Positions 44,172 through 55,740 of a DNA stretch of 64,000 nucleotides are shown in pieces (positions within the stretch are counted from its first letter, which is position 1; every line of letters starts with the position of its first letter). Source of the stretch: Ceraceosorus guamensis. Taxonomy: Eukaryota > Basidiomycota > Exobasidiomycetes > Ceraceosorales > Ceraceosoraceae. Location: positions 300,717 through 364,716 of the forward strand of contig NW_020290001.1 of the NCBI RefSeq assembly GCF_003144195.1. Direction: 5' to 3'. The notes below the pieces were generated by a model, which was given only the letters and a program-made list of their open reading frames with translations, searched no databases and was not told the DNA's origin. The position numbers and the translations under genes were made by a program.

Positions 44172-45477
44172 TCACGACGCCAAGGGTTTCTCGTCGTCGG
44201 CACTGATGGTCCTGCGAGCGTGAAGCCACTCGTAGTCGGCTCGACACTCTTCGATGCCATCTAGCACTTCCTGACAGTGATCCTTCTTTGGTGCTTCCAC
44301 GCTCTTGTCGAAGCCAGTGCTGTGCTCGGCAACATCGTGGAAGCTGCCCCAGCTGGAGAATTCCTTGACCTTTTTGTCCTCCCACTTGAGCATCGTGGGT
44401 TCGAATGGCACGCCCAGCGCCTTGCACCAATGAGCCAGCGTCTTTTCGGGGTCCGCAAGGAGCGTGGCAGAATCGATCAAAGGCGGTGCCGCGGGCTGCT
44501 CCACCGGTCTGCCGGGGTACTTTGTGTCGTCTGCAGAGACGGGAGCTTTGTGCCACGATGACTCTGGATTCGACATCCACTGGTACAGGATGCGAATTTC
44601 GGCGTAGCCGGCCTCGGCAGAATCCCAAAAGGTGAAGCCGCCGGCGCCTTCTTGTGTGCATCTAGACGATGATGAGAGCGAGGACGGCAAGGCTGATTGA
44701 GCTCACTTTACGTGCCTCCTCGCTTGGTATGTATGGGTGGCACGCGTCGGAGACCTCGCCCAATCAAGCTGCCCCCAACCCCGCGCGCACTCACTTGTAG
44801 TAGCTGGGAATCGTCTTTTCTGGCGTCCTCATCAGGAAAGCGTGCCTGTACCTTCGCAGCAGATCGATGGGAACGACTGTGGGATTCTCGAGCGTGTTTC
44901 GCAAATCCTCGACGTCCTTGCGATCCGCATCAGACTTTGGTGCTCGCGTGTCCGCTTGGCGATACACTTTGGATTTGGGGTACAGCTTGGCGAGAGTGTC
45001 GGCGCTGAAGATGGATTGCGCCATGTCCTGAGTGGGCAAAAGGGTCGCGGACAAGGCATGGCGGTTTGAGGTGGGTGGGTGAGTGAGTGAGTGAGTGAGT
45101 GAGTGAGTGAGTGAGTGACTGATCCATTGGCTGCTGCTGCTGCTGCTGCTGCTGCTCACCTTGATAAAGACAAACTTGACCGGATCTTTGCCTTCTCTAT
45201 TCTTGCCATACCTGCTCTCCTTGAGCATATCCTGCATCACTCCCTCGATGGTGGCGTCGTAGTACTCCGATTGGGCGCAAGCCTCTTCTCCAAATCTGAA
45301 ATTTGCCCTCTGCGCACTGTGATAGAAGACCATCGTCACTGGTTCGTGCTCGTAGTGCGTATCCTTGCGTTGCAGCAGAGCTCGAGCGAAAGCTGTGCTC
45401 GTGCTTCTAGGGTGCACCCAGAGGCAGATGCCGAGCGGGCCATCGGCCGAGCGTGTGGTCCCATTGGATGAAGTCAT
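44172..45477 (-). CDS. sulfotransferase-like P-loop protein
   Basis: Exons 45477-45160, 45027-44795 and 44661-44172 encode 346 residues. The N-terminal WVHPRSTSTAFARALL (about 19-34) has the PRSxS form of the nucleotide-sulfate binding loop of sulfotransferase-like proteins. FLMRTPEKTIPSYYK resembles the family's 3'-phosphate binding R..P...SYY block. WEDKKVKEF and WHKALGVPF-like segments (residues in WCKALGVPFEP) are also family-like. Such proteins are widespread in fungi but their acceptor is mostly unknown. Intron 1 is unusual: its 5' end lies in a CAG repeat and its middle is a CACT repeat. The gene is tail-to-tail with the thioesterase. Function is not claimed beyond the fold. Confidence 0.7.
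45081..45154. repeat. (GAGT)9 and (CTG)8 microsatellites inside an intron
   Basis: Nine GAGT units (45081-45116) and eight CTG units (45131-45154) lie in intron 1 of the minus-strand sulfotransferase-like gene. The CTG run touches the 5' splice site, so the donor reads GTGAGCAGCAG. Confidence 0.9.
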
Positions 45478-46659
45478 GACGAGCTTGAGATTGGATGGAG
45501 ATGGCTGCCTGCGGTCCTTGTACTACCAACGCCTTGTGAGGCGAACCTTAGATGTTCAAGAGAGAGAAAGGTGATGTGCAAGGTGGGGGGAAAGGGGGAG
45601 AGGGTGCCAAGCTATGTGGACACGAGTCCATGTCCTGCCGACACTCGCACCTCCATCCATCCATCCACCCATATCCCACCCTGGCCGGCGTCTCCGCTTC
45701 GTGCAAGTCGCGATCAAAACTTTTTGGCCCACACTTGGACCGCTTTCACCGCTTTCACCGCTCGTGCAGCGGATCAGTTGGAGAGCAGCAGGCAGCAGGC
45801 AGCAGGCAGCAGGCAGCATCTAGCAATTAAGCAAGCAAGCTGCGGTCGTGCGCGAGATACTTCCTTCCAGCCGGTGGTGCCAGTCGACAGATCAGCAGCC
45901 AAGCAAGGCAAGCCACCTTTGCTGCCCGGCGACAAGGCCAACAAAACAAGCATGTGCACACCTGCATGCCTCCCAATCACGAAATCGTGAATGTGAATGC
46001 CATGGCAGGGCCCACAGAAGTGCAAAGAGTCCCGAGAGGGGAACAGACTCAACTCTCTCTCCAATCACGAATCAAAACTCTCCGTTCGAAGAGTTCGCAC
46101 GCGAATCGACCGAGGTGCTCCAAAGGTCCTGCTGCTGCATGCTGCTGGCTGCTGCATCAAACTTCGATCATGTGCCTCAGTCGTGAGTTGCATAGCTGCC
46201 CCGCTGCTGCTGCTGCGTCCCACGACGTGTGGCTTGAACGTTTCGCAGTAAAGCTCGATCGCTGCATGCAAAGAAGAAAGTTGACGCTTCACCAGCAGGA
46301 ACAGCAGGCATCCACCCTTCATCCACCCATCCATGATCGATGGATGGTGAACGCTACCGTGCAGACGGCACGAGACAAAGTCTGTCGGACAATCCATAGC
46401 GATGGCCCTTGTAGGACGAGAGGCGCCCCTGCATGGTCACAATTAATTGCGAAGCGCAAGCGTGTGGCTCAAAAAAAGGTTCCCAGCTGGTTTATATTGC
46501 GAAACTTGATTCACTACGCATAAAAGGCAATCAAAAGGATCGTCTTTGTCTCGTCTTGCTGAATGAGACGAGCAACACCGCGGTGCACGTATAGAAGACG
46601 AATGGCAAATCTGTATTCTAGACCACGCCAACCACGTCGAGCTGAATGGCAAGCCTTGT
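45478..46659. other. intergenic between sulfotransferase-like and lipase genes
   Basis: No gene supported. It holds the sulfotransferase promoter and the lipase 3' flank. Simple repeats are present: (CATC)n near 45652-45667, GGCAGCA units at 45785-45817, and CTGCTG runs near 46130 and 46205. Confidence 0.5.
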
Positions 46660-48194
46660 TCAGAAGTTGATGGTCTCGGAGCCGATCTTGGTGCCACGCA
46701 ACGCGAAACTAGCAGCAACTGCTTGCTGGCCCAGGGCAGTCTTGGCTGCCGAGCTGCTGAGGCTAGGCACGAGTCCTCGCGTCATGGAGCAGCCCTTGTG
46801 ATCCAGATTGCCGTTGAGGATCTTGTTGAGGAAGATGAAAGCGGGGGGAAGGCCAGTCACGAGCTAGAGGCAATCGCGAGAAGGAGAGAAGGATCACCTC
46901 AGCACATGCAAGACGCGCGCCTCTCTCGCTGCCATTCACTCACGGGCACAAAGTGCGTGCTGGGGTCCGCAATGGCAAGCTGGATGGAAGAGGCACCCCT
47001 CTTGCACTGATCGTTGTAGTAATCGATGATCTGCTGAGTGTTGATCACTTCATCCGTAGCCGCATGATAGATGAAAGCTGGTTTCTGCAAAACATCCTTG
47101 CCAAGATTGTTCAGCTCGATGTACTTTTTGGGGATGGGCTCATCGAGAACATTGGGCACCGTGACGTAAGAGTAGACATCCTTGCCGAAAAAGTCGCCAA
47201 TCTCATTGTGAGTGCAGCCTTGAGGACCTCGAAGCCTTTCGAGCGCCGCGGTGCCATTCGGTCGAACGACCGTCTTGATGTAGTCGTCCAGCTCCTTGTA
47301 AGCATTGGCCAAACCTGCGATGCCAGCGCCACCGAATCCTGCAAAAGGGCTCTTGTTGAGCTGGTCAATGACAGGTCGCAGATAAGCGACGGTACCGCCG
47401 TACGCCGCACCGGCAAAGTTGAGGCTGGAGCCGTAAGACGAAGCGAGCTGATTGGTCCACGCTGCTGCATGTGCTCCACCACTGTACCCGTACGCAGCCG
47501 ATGTGTATCCAGCAGTCGAAGCGGTGATGGTGGCTTTGTGTTGGAGAATGGCGCTGATGGAGTCCAAAGAAGCTCGACCCGCACCAGGTCCGGCGATGAA
47601 AGTGGCTTTGGAGCCTTCGTGATCCGGCGCGACAATGTACCAGCCTTGCGCCAGAGCAGCGTAGAAAGCGGGTAAGTTTGGAGCTCCAACTACGGCGGTG
47701 TTTAGCGGATTGGTCGTTCCGGGTATCAGGGCCCAGCTGGCAGAGCAATGAAAGGAAGCAGAGTCCTGAGGCAAGAGAATGGCAAGGATTTTGGGTGGGC
47801 TGCTCGAATGACGCATGAAGCCGCTTAGCCACAGAAATCGCACACCAAGAACGCTGCTGGTCCGCATCACGACTCACCCGGGAGCTGGCTTGTGCGGAGC
47901 AAAGACGGTGGCCACGACGGCATCTGGAGCACCGACAGAGTCTTCGGTGCGGTACAAGATTTGGTGCGCCGACTTGGCAGCGGCACCGACGATGGTGTCG
48001 ACAGGTCGCTCGCGAATGATCTCACCTCGACTCAGGCTGGCCAGATTGGCAGGAGCTTTGTAAAAAGGATCGTCGACGGGGTCGGGAAAACGGACGGCAT
48101 TGTATAGTCTCGGCTCGATCACGGAGCTCTGCGCTGTGCCGAGAAGAACAGCGGCGCAGCTCGCAGCCAAAAGCAGGGAGGTCAAGGAACGCAT
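46660..48194 (-). CDS. secreted lipase, LIP/CAL-A family
   Basis: Extracellular triacylglycerol lipase of the secretory LIP family (PF03583), the group of lipase A from the smut-related yeast Moesziomyces (Candida) antarcticus. Exons 48194-47878, 47799-46944 and 46863-46660 encode 458 residues, close to CAL-A. A signal peptide occupies about 1-23 (LTSLLLAASCAAVLLGTAQS). The nucleophile elbow is YGYSGGAH with S212. The acid is probably in HAATDEVINTQQ and the histidine in DPSTHFVPL, which is formed across intron 2. Conserved Cys residues are seen in SFHCSAS and GPQGCTHNE. The short promoter side is G-rich. Substrate range and acid tolerance are inferred from the family only. Confidence 0.93.
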
Positions 48195-49249
48195 TGTGTC
48201 AGGGGGTCTGAGGGAGGGGAGAGTGGAATGAGATGATGGGCGCGAGTGGGGAAGGGGAGGGGGAGCTTTTGCCTGGGAGAGGCTCTTGGAGGAAAGAGGG
48301 TCCCTCCTCTGGAAGACTAGTCAATAAAAAGTCGCGATGTGGTCCGAGAGCCGAACGTGTGGCAGGCAGCCTGACGCTCCCAGTTTCCCCACACAAGGCA
48401 CCATCACGATGCATTCAGATTGTCACCGAGCCAACGATCTGCGGAGCGACGAGCGCGATCATGAAAGTGTAAATGGGCCTTTTTCAGAAGGCGGCATGGA
48501 GAAGATGCAGGGCTGGTGATCCTCCCAAGCTTTTAAGCCGTGTAATTTTACGCGTACATTGCCCCCCCCCCCGCCTTCTTCTCCGCACTCTGCCCTCCTG
48601 CTAAAGCGATGCGATTGTGGGGGAGAGCGCGAAACTATGCTATAGTGCCGTGCCAACTTGGATGCGGGGAAAAGCCGTGCTGGGTTTGGGCATGCTCGAG
48701 CGGTGCTGCATGGTTTTGAAAGGACAGAGGGCGAAGGATCGCCGCGTTAGCCGCACTTGCCGGGCCGTGATGCTCGTGCGGGGGCTGGGTTAGCTTGTAC
48801 GTGCTGTGTGTGTGTGATGTCGTGGTGACACCGCCCTTCTCAGCAGGCGACGCTATATAGCTGTGATGAGAGCTCAGGAGGTTGATGTAGGTAGACGGCT
48901 TGCTGAGACGAGGGAACGCACGGGTATAGACCGAGTTGAAGCTCGCGCATGCGCATTGGTGAAGGAACAGCCATGCCACGGCGGAGCGTTCTAGCAAGCA
49001 GTGGGCAGGCGATGCGGCTCGATGTGGATGGCCCATCACTAGGGCTCAACACTCGTGACTCTTGACTCAGACTGCAAACGAATGCTCATCACTTTCTTGG
49101 TCGAGCAGCTCTCATGAGGTCATGCGCAGTGTATTGCGAATAGTCCCATCATTCATTCCCTCTCAACATCCGACGCACACATTCGAGTGTCTAATGCTGA
49201 GGGACTGCAGAGCGCATCAGCGACGGGGGCAAGTCGCCAAAGCCGTGCT
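48195..49249. other. intergenic between lipase start and GFA gene 3' end
   Basis: No gene supported. Upstream of the lipase lie GGGGAAGGGGAGGGGGAG (48248-48265), AGGGG-type elements and a C12 tract (48562-48573). A TATATAG stretch is near 48853. Open frames here lack domains. Confidence 0.5.
48562..48573 (+). repeat. C12 homopolymer
   Basis: Twelve consecutive C residues about 370 bases upstream of the lipase start. Confidence 0.85.
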
Positions 49250-50134
49250 TCACGCGACCCGCTCGCTCTTGCCCTTGTATCCGATGAACTTGTCCCGCCC
49301 ATCATCCTGCACGTCGAAGCTTCTCCAAGGTCCGTAGAATTGATGATGGTCGGGCCGCATCAAGCGCCACGCCTTTTGCGAGGCGAGCTGTTTGCCGGTA
49401 AAGTGGGAGGTGGGGGTGTTGTTGGTGTTGTTGTGGTTGGACGCTTCCTCGGCCGTGCTCGGTGCACGCTGAATGGTCGGTGGCCAGATGGACCAGCTGT
49501 AGGGTTTGTGAGAGGATCGAGTGTCATTTGATTGCGAGAGGATGGGCGTCATCAGCCACAGGCGCCCAGAAAACACGGCAGCCATGGCTCAAAAAGCAAG
49601 AATGTGAGGGGGCACACCACACACCGTATGCTCCGTGTACGATACTGGGATGCTGTGCGGGTGGCCAAACAGCCCACGGGTGAGAAAGAGCATCGCGACT
49701 CACCCGTTCCTCACGACGCTCCAGGATCCCATCGGACTGCTGCACACCTTGCACCTCAACTTCCACTTTCGCCCCGCTTGAGCTTCGTACGTCTCCAACA
49801 GCTCGCTCCACGAGCCTCCTCTAGCTTTTGGAAATCCTCTATTCTCCCTATCCATTTGCGCCTCTTGAAGCGTGTTCGAGTCCAGATGAGGCGCTCCCAC
49901 ATCCTCGCACGCTTCCGGCATCCAAGAAACGGCAGCGAATGGCAAGTGCAAAGTGTGGACAAAGGGAGCTCCGTTGAAACGTTGACAGCGAGTGCAGTGG
50001 CAGTAGGCGCTCGTGCTAGGTCGCCCTACGTTCAGATCGATGATGAAGGACAGCGCACCGCACGCGCAATGTCCCGGCACCAACAGGTCTTCATCGTACG
50101 CCTCGTCTAATCGACTCGCATCAGTCGAAGCCAT
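49250..50134 (-). CDS. GFA/CENP-V domain protein
   Basis: Zinc protein of the glutathione-dependent formaldehyde-activating (GFA) family. Exons 50134-49704 and 49496-49250 encode 225 residues. Zinc cysteines are in GHCACGALSF, YCHCTRCQRFNGAPF and CKVCSSPMGSW. The C-terminal part has the usual WSIW...DHHQFYG and KFIGYKGKSERV blocks, reached only through a 207-nt intron. Exon 2 contains a short Asn/Thr-rich insertion (NHNNTNNTPT). The start ATG fits a domain beginning near residue 20. Members differ widely in activity, so formaldehyde chemistry is not claimed. No targeting signal is seen. Confidence 0.85.
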
Positions 50135-50586
50135 CTTGAAGCGTCTCAAAGTGCGGAGCTTCGCAGTCACGGACTCGACGAGCGCAGGTACGTCGAAGTA
50201 GTGAGCAGATGAGCGAGGGTATGCTGGGAGTCTCACGGAACGGATGATGGAAGCCAGACTCCAAGTGTCACACGACGGGCAAATCTGGCCGCAGCTCCAG
50301 CACATAGGTGGAGGCCATGTACATGGGTCAGTCGGTCCAGCCTCAGGAAGACTTTTGATCAGCCCAAGAAGAGTTTGAATTTGCTGCCTTGGCGACGTCT
50401 CATGTTCAGGCGTGCTAATCAAATGTCCAGAGCATCTCCTCTGAGCGAAGCCTTCTAAGACGCGCACAGCTTGTCTGGTGACACACCAACACTCGGATTT
50501 GCCACTTTGTCATTCATGTCATTTGGGCAAAGCTGATCACAGGAGGGATTTGAGGTAAAACCACCTAGCAGCGAAGCTGTTGCTAT
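50135..50586. other. intergenic between GFA start and cyclophilin 3' end
   Basis: Holds the GFA promoter and the cyclophilin 3' flank. An open frame continues upstream of the GFA ATG but shows no conservation pattern. Confidence 0.5.
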
Positions 50587-51577
50587 TTAGACAGTACCGG
50601 ACTTGGCAATCTGGATCTTGGATCGCAGCTTGCCGCTGTCGGAACCCTGACCCTCAATGGCCTTGACAATGTCGAGCCCCTCGACGACCTCACCGAACTG
50701 TGAGCACACCGACAAGAGAAGAGTCAATACAGATCAGAGTACCGACTGACACGCATTGCGTCATCCACTCACCACGACGTGCTTTCCGTCGAGCCAGCTG
50801 GTGACGACAGTGGTGATGAACTGCGGGCAAAAAATTGCAGCGGTAAGGAGAGGGTGAGTATCACACTCGGACATGTGACGTGGTCGCGAATGTTGAATGT
50901 CCACTCACGAATTGGGAGCCGTTGGTGTTGGGGCCGGCGTTGGCCATGGAAAGGAGGCCAGGCTTGGTGTGCTTGAGCTGGAAGTTCTCATCGGGGAATC
51001 TGAGCATTGCGCAAGCGGGCGAGGGGATGAGATGTCTGCTTCCAATCGACAAGACGTGAGTGCGAGTACTCACTTGTTGCCGTAGATGGACTTGCCCCCG
51101 GTGCCGTTGTGGGCAGTGAAGTCACCACCTTGCAGCATGAAGTTGGGAATCACCTGCAATATGGGAAGAGAAGCGGCAACAGCATCAGCAGTCTGATTCT
51201 TCTTCGCTGCACGGCGTCCCTCGTCCAGGACATTTCGCGGTGCATGTGCTTCTACCTAGCCCGCGCACCCGAACGAGCTGAAATTACTCACACGGTGGAA
51301 GCCAGATCCGGCGTAGCCAAAGCCGTGCTCGCCAGTAGCAAGCTCGCGGAAGTTCTTGGCAGTCTTGGGGACGACACTGGGGACGATCGAGGCAAAGAGA
51401 TGATGGCAATACCAGTCAGCAAGGAGGCAGGTCCAAACGTGCTGCTCGACGTCCCAGCCCATGGTGATTGTGATGGCGGCTGTACTTTTTCTCTCGCACT
51501 CACTCGTCGTACAACTTGAAGACGATGCGGCCAAGAGGCTGGTCGTTCTTGGTGACGTCAAAGAATACGTTCGACAT
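50587..51577 (-). CDS. CPR1: cyclophilin A, peptidyl-prolyl cis-trans isomerase
   Basis: Cytosolic prolyl isomerase and cyclosporin A receptor. Six exons (51577-51504, 51376-51292, 51153-51074, 50999-50909, 50820-50773, 50697-50587) encode 162 residues, the normal single-domain size. Active-site segments are [16 protein letters not shown] (Arg, Phe, Met, Gln), [21 protein letters not shown] and [16 protein letters not shown] (the cyclosporin-contacting Trp). All are intact. Five introns in a 489-nt coding sequence make this one of the most intron-dense genes here. The N terminus [20 protein letters not shown] has no leader, which argues against a secreted or mitochondrial form. Confidence 0.97.
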
Positions 51578-53000
51578 TCTGAAACTGGATGGCAACAGGA
51601 AGTGAAAAGAGGTGCGTGCTTATGAGCATGCCATTGCGCGCATCATTCTGCAGACGATTTAGGGGCTGCCCTTCCGACACACTCACGATGTAGAGGCGAA
51701 GCGACGGGCAAAGGAAGGTGCAAAAGCCATTGAGATGATCGTGTGTATCGATCAAGCGTCGGTGGTGGTGCGGAAAGGAGCAGCGTAAAGTAGAAGCTCC
51801 CCCGCATACAAACAACGCCCCTCGACGTGCAACCAACCCGCCAATGCAAGACTCGCCCGCACGCGCTCTCTTCTTCTTCATCCAGACGCATGGGCCAAGT
51901 CAGACGGGAGTCGCGCAGTCATCATCATCAGGCAGGCAGCCTAGCTTGGCGGCCGCGCGCCAGCTGCTGCTGATGCACGCGTATACACGCGGGCGCGCTG
52001 CTGACGGGGGACTCACCACGGCGTCCGCATGCAAAGCCTGAGCGCACGGACCGGTCATGATCATCACATCACATCTGTACGCGCTGATGCTGCGAAATCG
52101 ATGCAGTCGTGAGTAGTGAGGCCATCATCAGGCAGGCATGGCGATCATGGGGGACAATGCACGGCAATTCGCAGCAGACAGAAGGTCAGCATTCTGTCTC
52201 CATGTCACCGACCAAAGGCTACCTGCCATCACTCGACATCAGATCATTAACAATTGTGAATTGCGTTCTCCGCCGCGCCACAGAGCAGAGATCATAGAAT
52301 GATGAGATCGAGCAGAGTTGAGCGGCGGGCGGGCGAGATCAAAGTGGCTGCTCGAGCGGACAGTGGACACTGATGTCGTGCCTGCTGCCCTGTACAGCAT
52401 TCGCAAGCCGTCTGGTGCTGTGTAGCGAGGCGGTGATGTACCGCGCTGATGATGGAGAAGGTTTTTGCCCTCCACACCGCGAACACCTCGCGCCGAAGGC
52501 CAGCGAAGGAAAGAGTCAGCAGGCGCAGCGCAGTCAGACCTGAGTCAAATTCTCGAGTGGCATCCGCGCGCGTCGATCGATGGATGCGCAAGCGCGCACG
52601 CTGCCTCTTGCAAAAGAGGCCCGAGCGTCGCGCGCCCCGAAAGTGAGCCGCGGCCGGGCGGAAGCGGGGCGCTTGAATTCTTCCGCGTGTATAGCCGTGC
52701 GGCTTTTTGCTTCCATGGGCAGCGGCGCGGATTGCATAGAACAACGTTGCGAGTGATCACATCATACATCAGCCACGATTCTTCTCGATATCCACTCAGT
52801 CCTGCGTGAGCGTGGAACGTGTAGAGAAGTCCCAAACCTCTTCATCCGGCCCGCTCTCAATTTCGTGATCCGCTGAACGGTGTTCGGATGTCCAGTGCAA
52901 CTCGTGACTCGTCGATCAATCGTGCATCGTACTCAGACAGCTGACTGCGAAGCAATCTGCTCCTCGGATGCATCGTAGCGCATCATGATGAATTGATGAT
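51578..53000. other. intergenic between cyclophilin start and SPOUT1 gene 3' end
   Basis: 1.4 kb without a supported gene. It contains the cyclophilin promoter, a GATCATCACATCACATC stretch near 52058, CAACTCGTGACTCGTCGATC near 52900, and only shadow frames. Confidence 0.5.
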
Positions 53001-54846
53001 TCAGGTGCCATACGCCTCGAAAAAAGTCTTGAGTCGTGCCAACGCAATCGGCAGCGCCTCCTGTCGACGCCGCAAGCAGTGGATGGAAGCGTCAAATTCC
53101 TGCTCTTGGTTGCGTCCGAGTCGCTGCACTCACCTCTGTTCGAATCGTCCTGCTACCTTGCTTCTCCAGCACGTTGATCCAGACGTCAAAGAGCAGACTA
53201 GCCTGATGAGCTCCCAGATCAATCGTCGGATCTTGGTCGATGATGACTTCCAAGCCCGAAAGACCGCCGAGGACCAAGAGGGCATGCTTGAATGGCTTCA
53301 ATCGGCCCGTATCCATCTGCGAAGTCACACTCGTGGCAGTAGCAGCACCTTCAAGCAGCTCCGTCAGACTGGTGCCTCGCTCAGAAGTGCCCAGGACGAG
53401 ATCGTACTCTGCCTGGGATGCGTCGGGCGAAGCTGTGCTTTCGCGCCCAAAGGGACACGTCGTCAAAACTTCTGACAAGCTGTTGCACAGCCGCACCGAG
53501 TAGCCCCAGTATCCTCCCGTTTCTTTGACTGGCTGTCGAGGAGACACGAGTTTGCCTGGGGACGCGCCAAAGATTTGTGTGCGTAAGAAGCGTCCACTCA
53601 AAGTGTCAGTGGAACGCGATTCTCACGACATCGGTCACCGAAGCTGCTACTCACCTACTGCACCAACATGCGGTGGCATTCTGACGGTCACGCGTACGCC
53701 TGTGGGTACCTTCTCATTGGCGGAAGGGCCATCACCAGATACTCGCGCCCGGATCGGCTGCCCAAGTCCCACATCCACCTCCACGAGCTGCTCGTTTCCA
53801 TTGTGCGCAGCACCATCGTCGTATCTCCTCTTTTTGCCGTGATGTCCGCTGGAGTCTGATTCGACCACGACGCCTTCGCGGAACGTCGATACGTCTTCGT
53901 ACCGGAGATGATGCGGGCAGTCTAGAGGCGGCAACAGACCTGCAAGGCGCAGATCTTTGTGCATTGGGAACAGCGCTTTTCTCAAGTACCTGAGCCAAGA
54001 AAAAACAAGCGGTGCAAGGTCAGATGAGATTCGTCCTTGTCGGCATACATGCGCAGGCCATGTCCGCCCGCAGCACTTACTGAGGGGTTTCGAGGTACTG
54101 CAAGATCCTCGCCAAGAAAGCGTCTGGATCAAATGCACTCCTCTCCTCGGTCCCATCTGCACCTGCCTCTGCTCTCTGATGACCTCCGGCTGCTTTCCGT
54201 CGGCCGCCGGTCCAATCGTGCCCTTGCGAAACAGCCTTTACATCTTCGTGAAAGACGATGACCTCGTCCACGTTGAAGATCGCGCATGTACGAGCCAAGC
54301 CGCCGGCTAACCTGGCTTGCAACTCGGGAGTTTGGGCGTTGAGTATGATCGAGCCAGGCAAAGCTACACTCAGAGTCCAGTCCCTTCCAATATCCTTTCT
54401 TTGGCGTTCAAGAAGGTGACCTCTAGCGGATGTCAATGTCGACTGCTTCGCCGCATCTGTCCCGCGTTGAGGCTGGCCATTCGACGCGGAGCTGGCAAAG
54501 CCCGAAGGCTTGTAGGGATTGTTGCGCTCCAGGAACTCTTTCGATGCAGATGCTTCCGTGCCGGGCTTCGAGGGCGATGCTGCACTGGCTTCTTTGTGCG
54601 TAGATCCAGCATCCGCAGTGGCGGATCGTTTTCCGCGCTATCGCAATGTATGGCCAGAACGGTGCGTGAGCAGGAGTGGTCCAGACGAGGGTTTGCAGCA
54701 TGACGACATGCCTGCTCGTGTACGCGCCACCCACATGCTTCATCGCAGTCCTCCGCCTCGAGACGGACATTCTGCTCAGGCTGGGTGCAACTCAGTGTGC
54801 ATCGACTCACCTTTCTAGATCGCTTCTTCTTGCCAGACTCGTCCAT
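53001..54846 (-). CDS. SPOUT1/C9orf114-type putative RNA methyltransferase
   Basis: Member of the SPOUT family that includes human SPOUT1 (CENP-32), a predicted RNA methyltransferase. Exons 54846-54811, 54637-54081, 53989-53655, 53555-53134 and 53060-53001 encode 469 residues. A Lys/Arg-rich N terminus (GKKKRSRK, then RGKRS) could be a nuclear signal. Conserved blocks are LSVALPGSIILNAQ, ARTCAIFNVDEVIVF, RILQYLETPQYLRKALFP, LRLAGLLPPLDCPHHLR, EGVVV, WGYSVRL and FKHALLVLGGLSGLE. The end runs LFDVWINVLEKQGSRTIRTEEALPIALARLKTF, formed across the last intron. The first intron is 173 nt. Its RNA target is not known from sequence. Confidence 0.9.
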
Positions 54847-55740
54847 CGTGGCCAAGGTAGGTAGCTGCCCTTCACAGCAGGTCGACGGGCCGACTGAGGT
54901 CTTCAAGTGAGACCGCTCTGTTGGAGCGTTCGAGCCCGGTGACACCGAAATCTCTCGGCGAACCTATGCTGCAACAATCAAAGCTTTTGGGAGCTGGCTG
55001 GGCGGGTCGTGTGAACGTCACCCAAGACGTGCGGATATGCGAACGGTGCAATCGCCAATCAGAATGAAATGCGCGCGAGCGTTGAACACGCAAGACTTGC
55101 ACGTAAAAACCAAAAACAAAAAGCAAGTCCGCGGACTTACGAGTTCACACTCTCTCGTACGGCGCAAGAAATGCGAACAGGATATGCATGCACGCGTGTC
55201 TCGGGGGTGCTGAAACGCGGTCCTGTTCAACTTTGGGCACGTGATGGTGCTGACCAAAGGGCGCATGCGCATGCGTCTACTCGCAGCAGTCAGAGTGCGG
55301 CGGCGGTTCATCGTCATCGAGTTTTGCGACGCGCTGCACACCCAGCATCACCGCTATGGCACGCAGGCAAGAGAGGTCGGGCGTACAGTCAAAGTATAGC
55401 AGCGAGGCCAACGTCGCTGCTGCATGAATCAAATGAATGCTGTGGGCGATGCTTCTCGCATGCAGCCGATGATCGGAAGCTCCCCTCTCCACAGCTTGCA
55501 GTCGTGAGTCCTTAATTGGTACGTGGTGTGACTAGCGCGCGGCTCATAGATGAGGCCATGTTGGCAAGCATCCATGGAAGAGCGCTCGCTCGAGGTTGTG
55601 TGCGCGGCCCGTCGCACTCAAGACCTTGATGGTCATCGATCGAGAGACTCATCTCCATCGGCTCCACACCACGATCACGCTTCCCACACAAGAGCATTCA
55701 GCACCGCCTCGAGCGACCACAACAGGCGTACGCATTCACG
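54847..55740. other. divergent promoter region, SPOUT1 and DUF1295 genes
   Basis: No gene supported. The genes on both sides read outwards. GCGCATGCGCATGCG occurs near 55260. Frames here lack recognisable features. Confidence 0.5.

Noticed and set aside
45081-45154. Tandem repeats as a possible CRISPR array
   Set aside because: Units are 3-4 bases without spacers. Simple microsatellites in a eukaryotic intron.
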